From the NCBI GenBank assembly GCA_022711465.1, contig JAKLEZ010000006.1, positions 217,702 to 281,701 on the forward strand: a stretch of 64,000 nt of DNA, in the 5' to 3' direction. The notes beneath the pieces were generated by a model that was given only the letters and a program-made list of their open reading frames with translations, had not been told where the DNA came from and did no database searches. Positions 17,665 to 27,484 of this stretch are shown one piece after another (position 1 is the stretch's first letter; each line of letters opens with the position of its first letter). Source of the DNA: Planctomycetota bacterium (GTDB lineage Bacteria > Planctomycetota > Phycisphaerae > UBA1845 > PWPN01). A program made the position numbers and the translations under genes.

Positions 17665-18723
17665 TCACTGTGCCAGGTGCTCGCTCGCCAGCCGTATGGC
17701 CGGCTCCATGGCATCTGCAACCTCCGCAAAGGAGACCTTGGTTTCCGGCGGCAGCCGCATCCCGACTTCATCGCGGAGCTTCGAACGAACCGGGATGTTG
17801 CGCGAGTCGCTCCTGGCCAGGATCCGCTCGGTCTCCTCGGAGGCAAGGAAATCCACCAGCTTCTTGCCATCACCGCCATGAGGTGCCCCAGTGATCAAGC
17901 CCACCGAATTGGGAATCAGCAGCGTGCCGCCGTCGCCCAAATCGGGGTACGTCAGGTCGACCGGTTCTCTGCGTTCCTGGCGGGCATACACGTCGTCGGT
18001 ATCGGTCATCCCCATGGCCAGGTTTCCGCTGCCCACCTGGCGGGCGACAGTAGCATTGCCGTCGAGCATCGGCCCGGAGAGTATCCCCTTGAGTTTCTGG
18101 AGGTAGTGGATGTAGACCGGCTCGCCCCAGAGGACATACATGGCCGCGAACTGCCCGCCGGTGGTGCCGAACTGAGGATTGGCCACGGCCAGGCGGCCGC
18201 GCCAGCGGTCATCGGCCACTTCTCTCCAGCTGGCCGGGATTTCCTCTCTCTTGACGCGGTCGGTATTGAAGATGAGCACCCGAGCCCGCGATGCGAATGC
18301 GGTCCAGCGGCCATCGGGATCTCGATATCGATCGGGAATGTCGGCCGCTGGTGGGCGATACTCGGCCAGGAGTCCCTCGCGGGCCAGCTTGATGGTATTG
18401 AAAAGCTCGCTGGACCAGAACACGTCTGCCCGGGGGCGATCCTTCTCCGCCCGGATACGGCGGACCAAACCGGTGGTCTTGCCTGCCTCGGTATCCAGCT
18501 TGAGCTGAACCTGAATGCCGGTCTTCTTCGTGAAAGCGTCGACGACCTGGAGGGCGATCGGCTCATCCACGCTGCTGTAGAGTATGATGCTGGGTGCCGC
18601 GGGTTTGGAGTCACACCCGGCAAGACACCCGATCGCCAGGATGATGGGGGGTGCGAGGACAGCAAGGCTCTGCCGCAAGTGGAGCTTGACGGCCAGGCAA
18701 TGAACTGTAGGGCGACAAGCCAT
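17665..18723 (-). CDS. Iron-type ABC transporter solute-binding lipoprotein
   Basis: A 352-residue periplasmic binding protein of the FbpA/iron(III) type. ATG 18723 is preferred because the longer open frame would overlap the next gene upstream. A lipobox LAGC ends the signal region, followed by SIILYSSVDEPIALQVVDAF, the usual opening of this family, and ADVFWSSELFNTIKLAREGLL. Helpful family marks near the end are NSVGLITGAPHG and DFLASEETERILA. The class binds ferric iron through tyrosines or anion-bound complexes; related members bind other solutes, so iron is likely rather than proven. Permease follows 45 bases downstream. Confidence 0.85.
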   Translation of the reverse strand: MACRPTVHCLAVKLHLRQSLAVLAPPIILAIGCLAGCDSKPAAPSIILYSSVDEPIALQVVDAFTKKTGIQVQLKLDTEAGKTTGLVRRIRAEKDRPRADVFWSSELFNTIKLAREGLLAEYRPPAADIPDRYRDPDGRWTAFASRARVLIFNTDRVKREEIPASWREVADDRWRGRLAVANPQFGTTGGQFAAMYVLWGEPVYIHYLQKLKGILSGPMLDGNATVARQVGSGNLAMGMTDTDDVYARQERREPVDLTYPDLGDGGTLLIPNSVGLITGAPHGGDGKKLVDFLASEETERILARSDSRNIPVRSKLRDEVGMRLPPETKVSFAEVADAMEPAIRLASEHLAQ

Positions 18724-18856
18724 GGTCCCATGATCTCCCTGGCGGAGGTGGTCCCGACTCACCTCCGTTCGTTTCCCATACCAAACCGCCGGGTGGGACC
18801 CGGCGGCTCGCTGATGCTGACGCTGTGCCCAGACCTCGCACCGACGCCCCATTTCC

Positions 18857-20704
18857 TCACTTCTTCTCGGGCGTGGGCGGTTCGTCCTTGGCCGGTGGCG
18901 CCGTTTCACGGGCTCGTGTGAAGTAGTTCTTCACGCTGGACTGGTACTGCCGCGGAATCTGCTCGCGCTCGATGGCGTCGGTCACGTCGCGCTCGGCCGA
19001 GATCATGGCCTCCTTGAACGGCGTCGAGACATCACCCTTGATCTGTTCACCGTTGATGAACTTCTGGGAGATGATGCTGCCCGGCCTGGTGATCACGGAG
19101 CTCCGCCGTTCAACCGCCCTGAAAGCGGTCTGAGCGGAGGGGGCGACGCCGCCCTGCCCCTGGCCCGGATTAGGACCCATGCCTGGCCCGTGGCCCTGTC
19201 CCTGGCCCATCGCGTTGCCGGGGTTCATGCCACTGCCATTGCAGGCGGAGCAGGGCTTGCCATTGACCATGCCCGTGCCGTTGCACGCCTGGCAAGCGTT
19301 TCCGAGGCTGTCCTTTGCGGCGCTCACATCGGCCATGGCCGCGGCGATCTGGTTCATCTCCTGCTGAAGCGACTCCATCTCGGAGAGCTGCTGAGCCGCT
19401 GCGGTCAGGCCGGACAGGTCGTCCGGCTGGCCCCCGTCGGCACCCTGTTGGCCTTGCTGGCCCTGCTGGCCCGGCTGCCCGGACTTGCAGGCCGAGGCCA
19501 TGTTCTTGGCCATTTGCTTGGCCGCGTCGCACGCTGCCCCGCGCTTGGCCAGTTGCTGCATGAGCTGGCTGATCTGCGGCTGCGACATGCCCTTTTCCGC
19601 CAACTGTTTGGCGACGGCGTCGAGTTTCTTGTCGTTCAGATTCTGCAGCGCCTGCTTGATCTCCTTGTCGCTCAGCCCGGCATTGCTGAGCTTGTCGCGC
19701 ATGTTCTTGTCGTCCTTGGCGATCTGATCGATCTTGGCCGAGATCTTGGCGAGCTGGGCTTTCAGTTCCTCGGCCTGTTTCTTCTCGGCTTCCGTCTTGG
19801 GCGTGGCGGACAGTTTCGCCTGAATCTGGGCCATCGCCTCCTGGGCGGCCTTGAAATCCCCCTTGGACATGGATTCGGCGAGCTTGCCCACCGGTGACTG
19901 GCTCTTGCTCTCCGCTGCCAGATGACGCATCATCTTGGCGAACTCGTTGACCTTACCGATTTCCTCGCTGTTCTTGCGGTCCTCGAGCTTCTGGCCCAGC
20001 TTTTCCACCTGCTTGAGACCCTGTCGGCGAACGTCGAGCGGGGTCTGGAGCGCGTCCGCCTCCATCGGCTCGAGCTTGTCGATCTCGTCCTTGATCGCAG
20101 GGTTTTTCTGGCGAATCTCGTCCATCGTCTTCTTCACGATGGGTATGATCTGGGCCTGCGATCGCTTGACCATTTGTTCATTCTGTTTTTTCTGTTCTTT
20201 TTCAGTTCGCGTTCCGGCCAGATCCAAGGGTGGGAAGAGCCACAGAACCAGCAGAGCCATCAGCAGTGTGCCCAGGGTATAGGGGGTACCTCGTGGGGCC
20301 GCGATAGGCAGGTGGTGACCAACGGCCAAGCCGCGCACGGCCTGTCGGGCATCACTGACCACTGCCTGGGCAAAGGGATCCGAGGACGAGGCACAGTACA
20401 ATCCGCTCCCCACCCGCTCGCGCAGCCCCGCGGCTTCATCCAACCGTGCGGCTGCAGTCATCATGCTCTCGCGGGTCGCCAAGGTCCAGATCGCGGCCGC
20501 CAGCACGGCGGCACCGGCCAGACCGGCCGCCGTCGCCAGTAGGAAGGGCCCGCTCTGAGCGAACAGACCAAAGGACCGCTCGACCATCACGGTGACCATG
20601 AAGAGGACGGTGGAGCCGGCCAGTGTCCAGGCCAGAGCACCCATCCACCGCATCACCCAAAGCCGGCGTCTGGCTTGCCGGACAGGACGCTGCAACTCGG
20701 TCAT
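18857..20704 (-). CDS. Membrane coiled-coil protein with a DnaJ-like zinc motif
   Basis: A 615-residue protein starting at ATG 20704 after a GTGAGG ribosome site. Three hydrophobic helices lie at about 20-42, 53-76 and 142-162, so the N-terminus is membrane-embedded. Residues about 165-465 are charged, rich in K, Q, E and A, and strongly helical. A Q/G-rich linker is followed by two CxxCxGxG units (C471-C474 and C485-C488), half of a DnaJ zinc domain, and a G/Q-rich stretch. It is first in transcription order of the minus-strand run leading to MoxR. No named family was recognised. The architecture suggests a large envelope scaffold or chaperone partner. Confidence 0.75.
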   Translation of the reverse strand: MTELQRPVRQARRRLWVMRWMGALAWTLAGSTVLFMVTVMVERSFGLFAQSGPFLLATAAGLAGAAVLAAAIWTLATRESMMTAAARLDEAAGLRERVGSGLYCASSSDPFAQAVVSDARQAVRGLAVGHHLPIAAPRGTPYTLGTLLMALLVLWLFPPLDLAGTRTEKEQKKQNEQMVKRSQAQIIPIVKKTMDEIRQKNPAIKDEIDKLEPMEADALQTPLDVRRQGLKQVEKLGQKLEDRKNSEEIGKVNEFAKMMRHLAAESKSQSPVGKLAESMSKGDFKAAQEAMAQIQAKLSATPKTEAEKKQAEELKAQLAKISAKIDQIAKDDKNMRDKLSNAGLSDKEIKQALQNLNDKKLDAVAKQLAEKGMSQPQISQLMQQLAKRGAACDAAKQMAKNMASACKSGQPGQQGQQGQQGADGGQPDDLSGLTAAAQQLSEMESLQQEMNQIAAAMADVSAAKDSLGNACQACNGTGMVNGKPCSACNGSGMNPGNAMGQGQGHGPGMGPNPGQGQGGVAPSAQTAFRAVERRSSVITRPGSIISQKFINGEQIKGDVSTPFKEAMISAERDVTDAIEREQIPRQYQSSVKNYFTRARETAPPAKDEPPTPEKK

Positions 20705-20878
20705 GGTTTTGTCCTCACCCGCGATCGGCGATACCGTGCACCGCCGACGCATGATACCACGCTCCAAGCTACGCATACAGCGGGCTGGCGACCTCAAGCA
20801 CCGCCCGAATCTACCTATATTGACGTTCCCGGGAGCTTCTTACACCAAATGACCGGCCATCGGCCGGAGGGCCCGGCA

Positions 20879-21856
20879 TTAAAGTGTGGCAGCAGTCGAG
20901 GCCTTGTTTCGGGCGGCGAGGGCGGCGTTTCGATGCCACATGGCCAGGGAAGCCCGTTTCATCGCGCTGCCGGCCAGTCGCAGCTGGCGCTGCGCCTCCG
21001 ACCAGTGGGCCACTTCGGTCAGAACCGGCCAGGGGGCCAGGGCATCGGGATCCTGTACCTCGTACGCCGGCTCCCGGGTTACAGGTATACTGCGGTTGCG
21101 CGGGCAGACCTCCTGGCAGACATCGCAGCCGTAGACCCAGTCGCCCATTCGTGCAGCGAGGTCGCCGGGAATATCGCTGCGGTGTTCGATGGTCAGGTAG
21201 GAAACACACCGGCGGGCATCCATTTGATACGGGGCGGTAAGGGCACCCGTCGGGCATGCGTCCAGGCATCGCCGGCAGGTTCCGCAGTGGTCGGTCATCG
21301 GCTGGCCGGGCTCCAGATCCAGGGTCGTGACCACGGCGCCCAGGAAGAAAAACGAGCCCAGGCGAGGGTGGACGACGAGGGTGTTCTTTCCAATCCATCC
21401 GAGCCCGGCGGCCGCGGCGGCCTCGCGTTCGATGATCGGCGCGGTGTCCACGCAGCATCGAACCTGGAGCGGCTCGGCGATCGTGGCCCGCATGGCCTCG
21501 GCCAGTCGGTCGAGCTTCTTACGCATCACGCGGTGGTAGTCGCGTCCCCAGGCGTAGCGGGCAATCCGGCCGCGGGGTTCGCCGGCGTCTTTGCTGCTTG
21601 GGTGCGGCGAAGCCTTCTGCCAGTAACTGTCAGCCAGAACGATCACCGCACGGGCGCCGTCCAGCAGTCTGGCGGGGTTGACCCGCACGTCGCGTGTGCG
21701 CCGCAGGTACTCCATTTCACCGTGGCGCCCCGCTTCCAGCCACTCGATGTAGTATTGGGCTCGCCTGATGGATTCGACCGGGGCAATGGCTGCCAGATCG
21801 AATCCGGCATCGAGGGCCAGATCGAGAACGTGGCGAGATCGCTCGGACGGGGTCAT
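20879..21856 (-). CDS. queG: Epoxyqueuosine reductase
   Basis: A 325-residue cytoplasmic enzyme that reduces epoxyqueuosine to queuosine in tRNA, using cobalamin and two [4Fe-4S] clusters. Cluster cysteines are visible at 191, 194, 197, 201 (CGTCRRCLDACP) and 217, 244, 247, 251 (GCDVCQEVCP). The catalytic aspartate is D136 in CCVDTAPIIERE, and WIGKNTL is the usual family string. ATG 21856 is chosen because an upstream start would overlap the preceding protease gene; the gap is then seven bases. Length is normal. The linkage to a secreted protease gene is probably incidental. Confidence 0.95.
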   Translation of the reverse strand: MTPSERSRHVLDLALDAGFDLAAIAPVESIRRAQYYIEWLEAGRHGEMEYLRRTRDVRVNPARLLDGARAVIVLADSYWQKASPHPSSKDAGEPRGRIARYAWGRDYHRVMRKKLDRLAEAMRATIAEPLQVRCCVDTAPIIEREAAAAAGLGWIGKNTLVVHPRLGSFFFLGAVVTTLDLEPGQPMTDHCGTCRRCLDACPTGALTAPYQMDARRCVSYLTIEHRSDIPGDLAARMGDWVYGCDVCQEVCPRNRSIPVTREPAYEVQDPDALAPWPVLTEVAHWSEAQRQLRLAGSAMKRASLAMWHRNAALAARNKASTAATL

Positions 21857-21863
21857 GGCGTCC

Positions 21864-24800
21864 TCAGGGGCAGGATGTCTGGGCGAAGGACTGACCCATG
21901 TTGATGCGGATCTTGGCAAGATCAAGGACGTTCATCCTGCCGTCGGTGTTGATGTCACACAAGTAGTTGCTGGTCGTCACCGGCAGGCTCATGTTGAGCC
22001 GGACCCGGGTCAGATCGAGCACGTTGACGGCACAGTCGCCATTGACGTCGCCCGCCAAGACGGCCAGGCACAGGCTGGCGGCCACGGGCGTATTCACCGG
22101 ACCCAGGATACCCGGGAATCTCATCACCAGTTGTTCGCCGTTCCGCACGCCGACCAGTTTCACGGTGAGCTGCTGATTCATGATGGACAGTTCACTGATG
22201 GCGCCGCTGGACACTTCCACGTCGCCGCCGCTGATGCCGGCCTCCTGCACGGGAAGATCGAACGTGACCACGATTTCGGTCGGACCACCCTGCCGGCTTT
22301 CCACCACGATGCCGCAGCCCCCGGTGGCCGGTGTCAGCAGATCAAGGTCCATGACCTTGCCGGCGTGGGTCTTCCTCGACACCGCCGAGGTGATGGCCGG
22401 AGCCGCGGTACACACTTCACCGCTCAGATCGCTGACCACGAAGTTGCCCGGCACCCCGAACCCGGCGGACAGGCCCACCAGGCCGTCGGTGGATGCGATA
22501 TCCAGGTAGCTGAGCTGGATGCGGCCGTCGGCGAACAGCTCGACCTGGAAAGTATTCTTTGTAGTTGCTTTGTACTCTGGAACATCCAGCCAGGTCACGG
22601 TCACGCGGTCGGGCAATTGCTTCAGGCTCACCGTGCCACCGGCAGTCGGATTGAGGTCATCGAAGAAGGCGGAGATTCGCGGCAGATTGAAATGGCCCTC
22701 GAGCGACTCCACAAACGCCTTGTCGCTCATCGAGAAGGTGATGTAGCCATTTCCCCCGACGAAGAACTCATCGTAGCTGACGCCGTACAGCGACCCCGGG
22801 AGAAACACCTCGGCGGGATCGTCGTCACCCGGGGACAAGGGGATGCCGCCGGTGGGATCGGTGGGGAGGGCGGTAATGGGCTGGACGCACGCCCGATAGA
22901 AGTTGGGAGAACCGTCGGGAATAAAGAGGATAGACTTGTACTGCAGATCGATGGCCCGGTTGACGAACATCTCCGTATAGTATTCGTCGGGTTGCCCCGG
23001 CGTGTCGAAGGAGAAACAGCTGCCGCCGTTGTCGGCCGTGAGCACGTTGCCCGCCGCATCCAGGGCTCTGATCGAGAAGTGGTATCGCGTCTGCTGGGCA
23101 AGATCGTTGAGCTGGATGACATGCAACGTCTGCCACGCCGACCCGGCCGCCTCGCCGGCCGGCGAACCACAATCCGGGCCGTAGTCCAGCGCGCAGGTTG
23201 CCGGCTCGTCGGTCCGGAAGGAGATCGTCGCCAGGAAAGGCCCCAGCTCAACGATCTGGACGTCGGAGACGACCGGCGGAGCGCAATCCACCTGGGCGGA
23301 ATCGGTCGCCAAGGCCGGCTGGCCTGCGTTGTCGCTCGCATCTTGAAATGCGGCGGTGACCACGTCGGCGAGGCTCACCTCGAGCGATCCGTTCTCGGCG
23401 ACAGAGCCAGCGCTCATCAGGCCGATCGTGCCCACAAACACGCCCGAGCCCGCCGTGTTCTCCTGGAGGACAACGGTCTCGTGATCGCCGCTCACACTGG
23501 ATGAAATCGCGACCGTGACGGTGCCGCTTCCCATCAAATCCGTGTCCCCGGCGGTGATCGAAACCACGTCCTGGCAGCCGTAGGAATTGCGCGACAGGCT
23601 CACGAAACCACTCGAATCGAGGCAGATGCCTGAAGGCATATCCTGGCAGATCAGGTTGATGGGTACGGCTCGATTAGGACAGACCGCACAATGGTGCAAG
23701 GCGATGACCTTGTACGAGGACATCGAGATCACCGGCGAGCCCGAGGACCCGCCCTCGGTGTCCGCGTAGTAGCCCAGATCCAGATTGCCGCCGCTGCCGG
23801 TGCAGGCCGGCTCACTGACCGAGGTCACCCGGCAAAAGCCGTCTGGATCGTGAGGATCGGTGCTGAACAGAGCCAGCTCCTTGGCCCGGCCGCCGGGATG
23901 CTGTGGGATGAACACCTGCTCTCCGACCGCGGTGGTTCGATTGTCGACCTGGAGATACCCGTACGTGTCCACCGGGGAAGCTGCGGTGAATTGCAGAAGG
24001 GCGTAGTCCAGATCGAGATTGCTCTGGATGAAGGTCGCGCCCGAAACGACGGTACCGCGAAAACCGAGTGGAGAGTTGATGTCCTCGCAGTTCGGAGCTT
24101 CTGCCATAAACTCATAGTCGGTGTTGACGGCATCGAGTTCCGAACTGATGCAGTGCTCGTTGGTCAACAGGTGGTTCTGCGGCGAGACCAGCCAACCGGT
24201 GCAGAGCGAAGAACCATTGATCAGCAGACGAGCGACCGGCCGCGAGCGATCGTACACCAGAGGATGAGAATCCCTGAAACAGGCGGCGTTGCGTTTGTCG
24301 TCGATACCGCACAGGGCCTGGACGGACCGACCCATGGTGGCAGCCTCCCCGATGGTCGTGTCCGCTGAGGCTGAGCCCTCGGCTGCAGAGCCGGCCGTCC
24401 CAGGGGCCGGGCCCAGGTCGAGGAAACCGGTCACATACTGGTCGATTCGGAAGCCTTGTCCGCCGGTCGCGCTGGATACCATCAACTGGAGAAGGACCGC
24501 CCCGCCCTTGATGTGCTGGGACCAGAAGGTCCCGCGGCCCATCTTGCCCTTGCCTTCAAGTGTGTAGGTCTGTCCTCCCTGGGCATCCGACACCAAGAGG
24601 TAATCGCCGGGAGCCAGATCGAAGTCCACGAAGTGAATGGCGATGTAGGTGGCCGCCGGTTCGTTGATCTGGGTTGACCAGGCGAGCTCAGACGTGCCCG
24701 GCTTCGCGGCCGCTGGATACGTCCACGGACCGCCGATGTTCGCGGCAACGGGGGTCCCCGCTTGGATCATCCCCAACGCGACGGACGACACACCCAGCGC

Positions 24801-24887
24801 GATCGCGAACAAACCTGTCACGCGAACGAACAACTGCAACGACGCTCTCCGGTTCACGAGACCACGCGGGTCGTGTACCGCCGGCAC
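21864..24887 (-). CDS. Secreted trypsin-like protease with dockerin-type tail
   Basis: A 1007-residue exported protein. A hydrophobic signal covers about residues 17-42; the GTG at 24887 is the longest start and has no convincing ribosome site, so the true start may be slightly inside. The protease domain (about 185-420) has H245 in LTNEHC, D294 in DLDYALLQF and S382 in GGSSGSPV, a complete triad. Beta-sandwich regions follow. The last roughly 65 residues hold two dockerin-type I calcium loops (DVNGDCAVNVLDLTRVRLNM and DINTDGRMNVLDLAKIRINM). It is likely an extracellular or cell-surface endopeptidase resembling the lysyl-endopeptidase group. queG begins seven bases after it. Confidence 0.88.
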   Translation of the reverse strand: MPAVHDPRGLVNRRASLQLFVRVTGLFAIALGVSSVALGMIQAGTPVAANIGGPWTYPAAAKPGTSELAWSTQINEPAATYIAIHFVDFDLAPGDYLLVSDAQGGQTYTLEGKGKMGRGTFWSQHIKGGAVLLQLMVSSATGGQGFRIDQYVTGFLDLGPAPGTAGSAAEGSASADTTIGEAATMGRSVQALCGIDDKRNAACFRDSHPLVYDRSRPVARLLINGSSLCTGWLVSPQNHLLTNEHCISSELDAVNTDYEFMAEAPNCEDINSPLGFRGTVVSGATFIQSNLDLDYALLQFTAASPVDTYGYLQVDNRTTAVGEQVFIPQHPGGRAKELALFSTDPHDPDGFCRVTSVSEPACTGSGGNLDLGYYADTEGGSSGSPVISMSSYKVIALHHCAVCPNRAVPINLICQDMPSGICLDSSGFVSLSRNSYGCQDVVSITAGDTDLMGSGTVTVAISSSVSGDHETVVLQENTAGSGVFVGTIGLMSAGSVAENGSLEVSLADVVTAAFQDASDNAGQPALATDSAQVDCAPPVVSDVQIVELGPFLATISFRTDEPATCALDYGPDCGSPAGEAAGSAWQTLHVIQLNDLAQQTRYHFSIRALDAAGNVLTADNGGSCFSFDTPGQPDEYYTEMFVNRAIDLQYKSILFIPDGSPNFYRACVQPITALPTDPTGGIPLSPGDDDPAEVFLPGSLYGVSYDEFFVGGNGYITFSMSDKAFVESLEGHFNLPRISAFFDDLNPTAGGTVSLKQLPDRVTVTWLDVPEYKATTKNTFQVELFADGRIQLSYLDIASTDGLVGLSAGFGVPGNFVVSDLSGEVCTAAPAITSAVSRKTHAGKVMDLDLLTPATGGCGIVVESRQGGPTEIVVTFDLPVQEAGISGGDVEVSSGAISELSIMNQQLTVKLVGVRNGEQLVMRFPGILGPVNTPVAASLCLAVLAGDVNGDCAVNVLDLTRVRLNMSLPVTTSNYLCDINTDGRMNVLDLAKIRINMGQSFAQTSCP

Positions 24888-25012
24888 AATGACGGTGAGT
24901 ACTTCATCAGATTATACCCGTCGCCCACGAAGGGGGTCAAGGCCTCTGAACGTCCCACCGACGCGGCAGTTAATCGCGATAACAGCCTCGAGAACAGGGG
25001 ATCCCCCGCCCG

Positions 25013-25681
25013 TTACAGGTACCTGACCAAGTCGAGCGGGTGGTCGATCACGAGGTCGGCACCGGCGTCGACCAGCTCAGGGCGATCGCGGAACCCCCAC
25101 GCCGCCCCAACGGTGACCACGCCCGCGTTCCGGCCGGTCTGGATATCGGTGGCTGAATCGCCCACCAGCATGATCCGTGAGGCTTGGCCGCCCATCCGGG
25201 CAATGATCTCCAGGGCGGTCCGCGGATCCGGCTTGCGGTATTCCTCCGCCCGGTAACCCTCAACCGCCACCCATAACCATCGGCTGAACAGCGCCTCGAC
25301 CATCGGACGGGTGTGCTCGTGCGGCTTGTTGGACAGGACAGCCATGGGAATGCCTCGGCGGGCGAGCTCGTCGAGCAGTTCCGGGATGCCCTCGTAGGGT
25401 CGGGTCTTACCCAACCGATGATCGCTGTAGTAGGCCGTGAACACCTGAGCCATCCGGATTGCCATCGCGTCGTCGGGAACATCGAAGCCGCCCGGAGAGC
25501 TCCTCGACAAGGCTCGCCGACACAGTGTTGGCAGCCCTTCACCAACCCACCGGCGGACTTCCTCCTGCGAACATGGAGACCTTCCCAGCGTGCCCAGGGC
25601 GTGATTCATCGCCTCGGTCAAATCCGGCAACGTATTGGCCAGCGTGCCGTCCAGATCGAAAATGGCACCTTGAATACCCAT
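25013..25681 (-). CDS. HAD hydrolase, phosphoglycolate phosphatase-like
   Basis: A 222-residue HAD-superfamily phosphatase with all four motifs: D9 and D11 in FDLDGTLANT, S117 in AVLSNKP, K150 before PDP, and D175 and D179 in GDSATD. The long cap between residues 15 and 95 is the type seen in phosphoglycolate phosphatase (Gph) and pyrophosphatase PpaX. Those dephosphorylate 2-phosphoglycolate or pyrophosphate; the sequence alone does not fix the substrate. It is cytoplasmic and stands 125 bases from the protease gene. The region to its 5' side is non-coding. Confidence 0.88.
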   Translation of the reverse strand: MGIQGAIFDLDGTLANTLPDLTEAMNHALGTLGRSPCSQEEVRRWVGEGLPTLCRRALSRSSPGGFDVPDDAMAIRMAQVFTAYYSDHRLGKTRPYEGIPELLDELARRGIPMAVLSNKPHEHTRPMVEALFSRWLWVAVEGYRAEEYRKPDPRTALEIIARMGGQASRIMLVGDSATDIQTGRNAGVVTVGAAWGFRDRPELVDAGADLVIDHPLDLVRYL

Positions 25682-26242
25682 GGATCCTCACTGGCGGAAA
25701 CGGCCTACCCTCGTTCGGGCGGGTCCTCCGTCGATCCAGGAACACGAACAGTCCGATAAGCAGGGCCATCCCCTGTCCCTGCGCGTCATCCTCCGGACCA
25801 CCCGGCGGGCCTCCCGACGCCGCCAACATGGATCATCCTCCGTTCGCCGTCGTCCGGCTGAGTTGGGAGAATGGCGAAGAGGCGATAGTACACCCGCAAG
25901 CGAACGCCCACGCAAGGTCCTTCTCATCACACCCGCGTCGACACGCATACGCTCTCTCCACTCTGGTCATCTCTCTCCTGCGCCCACGAGGCCCCTCGCC
26001 TGCCCGTTCTTGCCGGAATATCCGTCGGGACCTCCCCCATGTCATGACGCCACCTGCCTTTCGGCAGCTGGCCGCGCGCCGATCGGTGGAGCGGTTTGCA
26101 CCACTCCGGCCGGGCTCAGTCGGCATCGAATTCAGGGAACCGCGGCGAAGGAACGGCTTCTATTCATGAAACGCACCCGCCGGGGAGCCCGTTCAAGGCG
26201 AGCGGAGACCCTTCCCGGGGGATCATCCGAAGGGCTTTCGGC
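25682..26242. other. Intergenic region without recognisable gene
   Basis: This 561-base stretch lies between divergently transcribed genes (the HAD phosphatase and the first DUF4139-like gene). Open frames are present on both strands but are arginine/proline/serine-rich and look like GC-driven chance frames. No tRNA, hairpin terminator or repeat was seen. It must contain promoters for both flanking genes; none with a convincing -35/-10 pair was identified. Confidence 0.5.
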
Positions 26243-27421
26243 ATGCCTCGATTCAAGTCGGCCCCAATCGTGCTCACTGTCCTGGCTGTGGTGGTTTCGC
26301 CGGCCTTGGCCCGCATCAAGCTGATCACGTTGCCCAGACGTGAACGGGTCGAGATCCAGCTTGACCAGCCGAACGTCACCCTGGTCGAGGAGGAGCGAGT
26401 CGTTCCGCTGCTGAAAGGCGTGAATCAGGTCGACTTCTCCTGGGCCAACACGGCCATTGACAAGGACAGCATCCAGTTTCGACCTCTGGCTGACCCGGAG
26501 GGGATCAAGGTGCTGTCGGTCAGTTACCCGCCCAATGAGAATGCCCTGGTCTGGCAGGTATCGGCCGGCCAGTCCGGCCCGGCCCGGGTGCGGATCAGTT
26601 ACATCATCGGGCAGCTCAACAAGAGCTTTGAATACCGGGCCACGGCCGCCCATGACGAGAGAAGCCTGCTGCTCTCGCAATACGTGAAGCTGCAGAACCT
26701 GGCCAACGAGGACTTTGGCGAGGCTGGACTCTGGGCCGGTTTCGGCGATCACTTTCTCCGGCCGATCGGAATCAACGAGACCAAGCAGATCCTGTCCGCC
26801 CGCTTCGCGGACGTTCCGATCCAGAAGACCTACACCGCAAGCCTGGCGGAGTTCGCCTACCTGGACGAACCGCAGAAAAAGCTGCGGATTCCCATGCACT
26901 ACGTGTTGAAGAACGACAAGGAACACAAGCTGGGGAGATTCCCGCTCATGCCCGGCAAAGCCCGCATCTTTCAGGATGACGGCAAGGGCGGTGAGGCCTT
27001 CGTGGGCGAAGACTGGGGCAAGTTCACGCCCATGGATGACGAGATGAAGCTCTATCTCGGCGTGGCCAAGGATATCGTCGTCCGCCGCGTGATCGCGCGG
27101 AATGACCACAAGATCCTGGCCGGCAATCTCGCCAACCAGGAGGTGGTGATCCAGTACGAAATCGAGAACTTCAAGGACTCGCCGGTCACGCTTGACGTGA
27201 TCGAACAGGCCCGGGCCGTTCGTCATGAAACCCGCGGCGACACCAAGCGAGATGTCGAGTGGGAGCTCGGTTCCGAAACGACATTCGCCGGCGGCCTTGA
27301 CGCGGAGAAAAGCACGTTCGACCGGCTGGTTTTCCACATTCCGTTGAAGCCCCGTGCGGCTGACGGCGCCGCCGAGAAGGTCGTGCACAAGCTGCACCTG
27401 ATGATCAAGAACGAATGGTGA
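26243..27421 (+). CDS. Exported DUF4139-like protein, copy 1
   Basis: A 392-residue protein. ATG 26243 gives a clean signal peptide (FKSAPIVLTVLAVVVSPALA) with an AAGGG ribosome site about 10 bases before; the open frame extends further upstream without such features. After the signal, VEIQLDQPNVTLVEEERVVPLLKGVNQVDFSWANTAID (in part) matches the N-terminal pattern of DUF4139/DUF4140 proteins, which begin with a strand resembling VTLVRExRxVxFxxG. No catalytic residues are known for this family. It is a paralog of the next gene, sharing the LTLVxE...GVN...FSWAN core. Periplasmic or surface location is inferred; function is unknown. Confidence 0.7.
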   Translation: MPRFKSAPIVLTVLAVVVSPALARIKLITLPRRERVEIQLDQPNVTLVEEERVVPLLKGVNQVDFSWANTAIDKDSIQFRPLADPEGIKVLSVSYPPNENALVWQVSAGQSGPARVRISYIIGQLNKSFEYRATAAHDERSLLLSQYVKLQNLANEDFGEAGLWAGFGDHFLRPIGINETKQILSARFADVPIQKTYTASLAEFAYLDEPQKKLRIPMHYVLKNDKEHKLGRFPLMPGKARIFQDDGKGGEAFVGEDWGKFTPMDDEMKLYLGVAKDIVVRRVIARNDHKILAGNLANQEVVIQYEIENFKDSPVTLDVIEQARAVRHETRGDTKRDVEWELGSETTFAGGLDAEKSTFDRLVFHIPLKPRAADGAAEKVVHKLHLMIKNEW

Positions 27422-27484
27422 GACGGGGGAAACCGAACCGAGGGGTTGGGGACCAGAGAGTTCAACGACAAACGGACAACGGAT

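Noticed and set aside
16115..17668. A 517-codon open frame on the same strand as the ABC permease
   Set aside because: It lies in another frame of the permease gene, is rich in glycine and arginine with no membrane helices, and has no ribosome site. The permease frame has the proper hydrophobic pattern.
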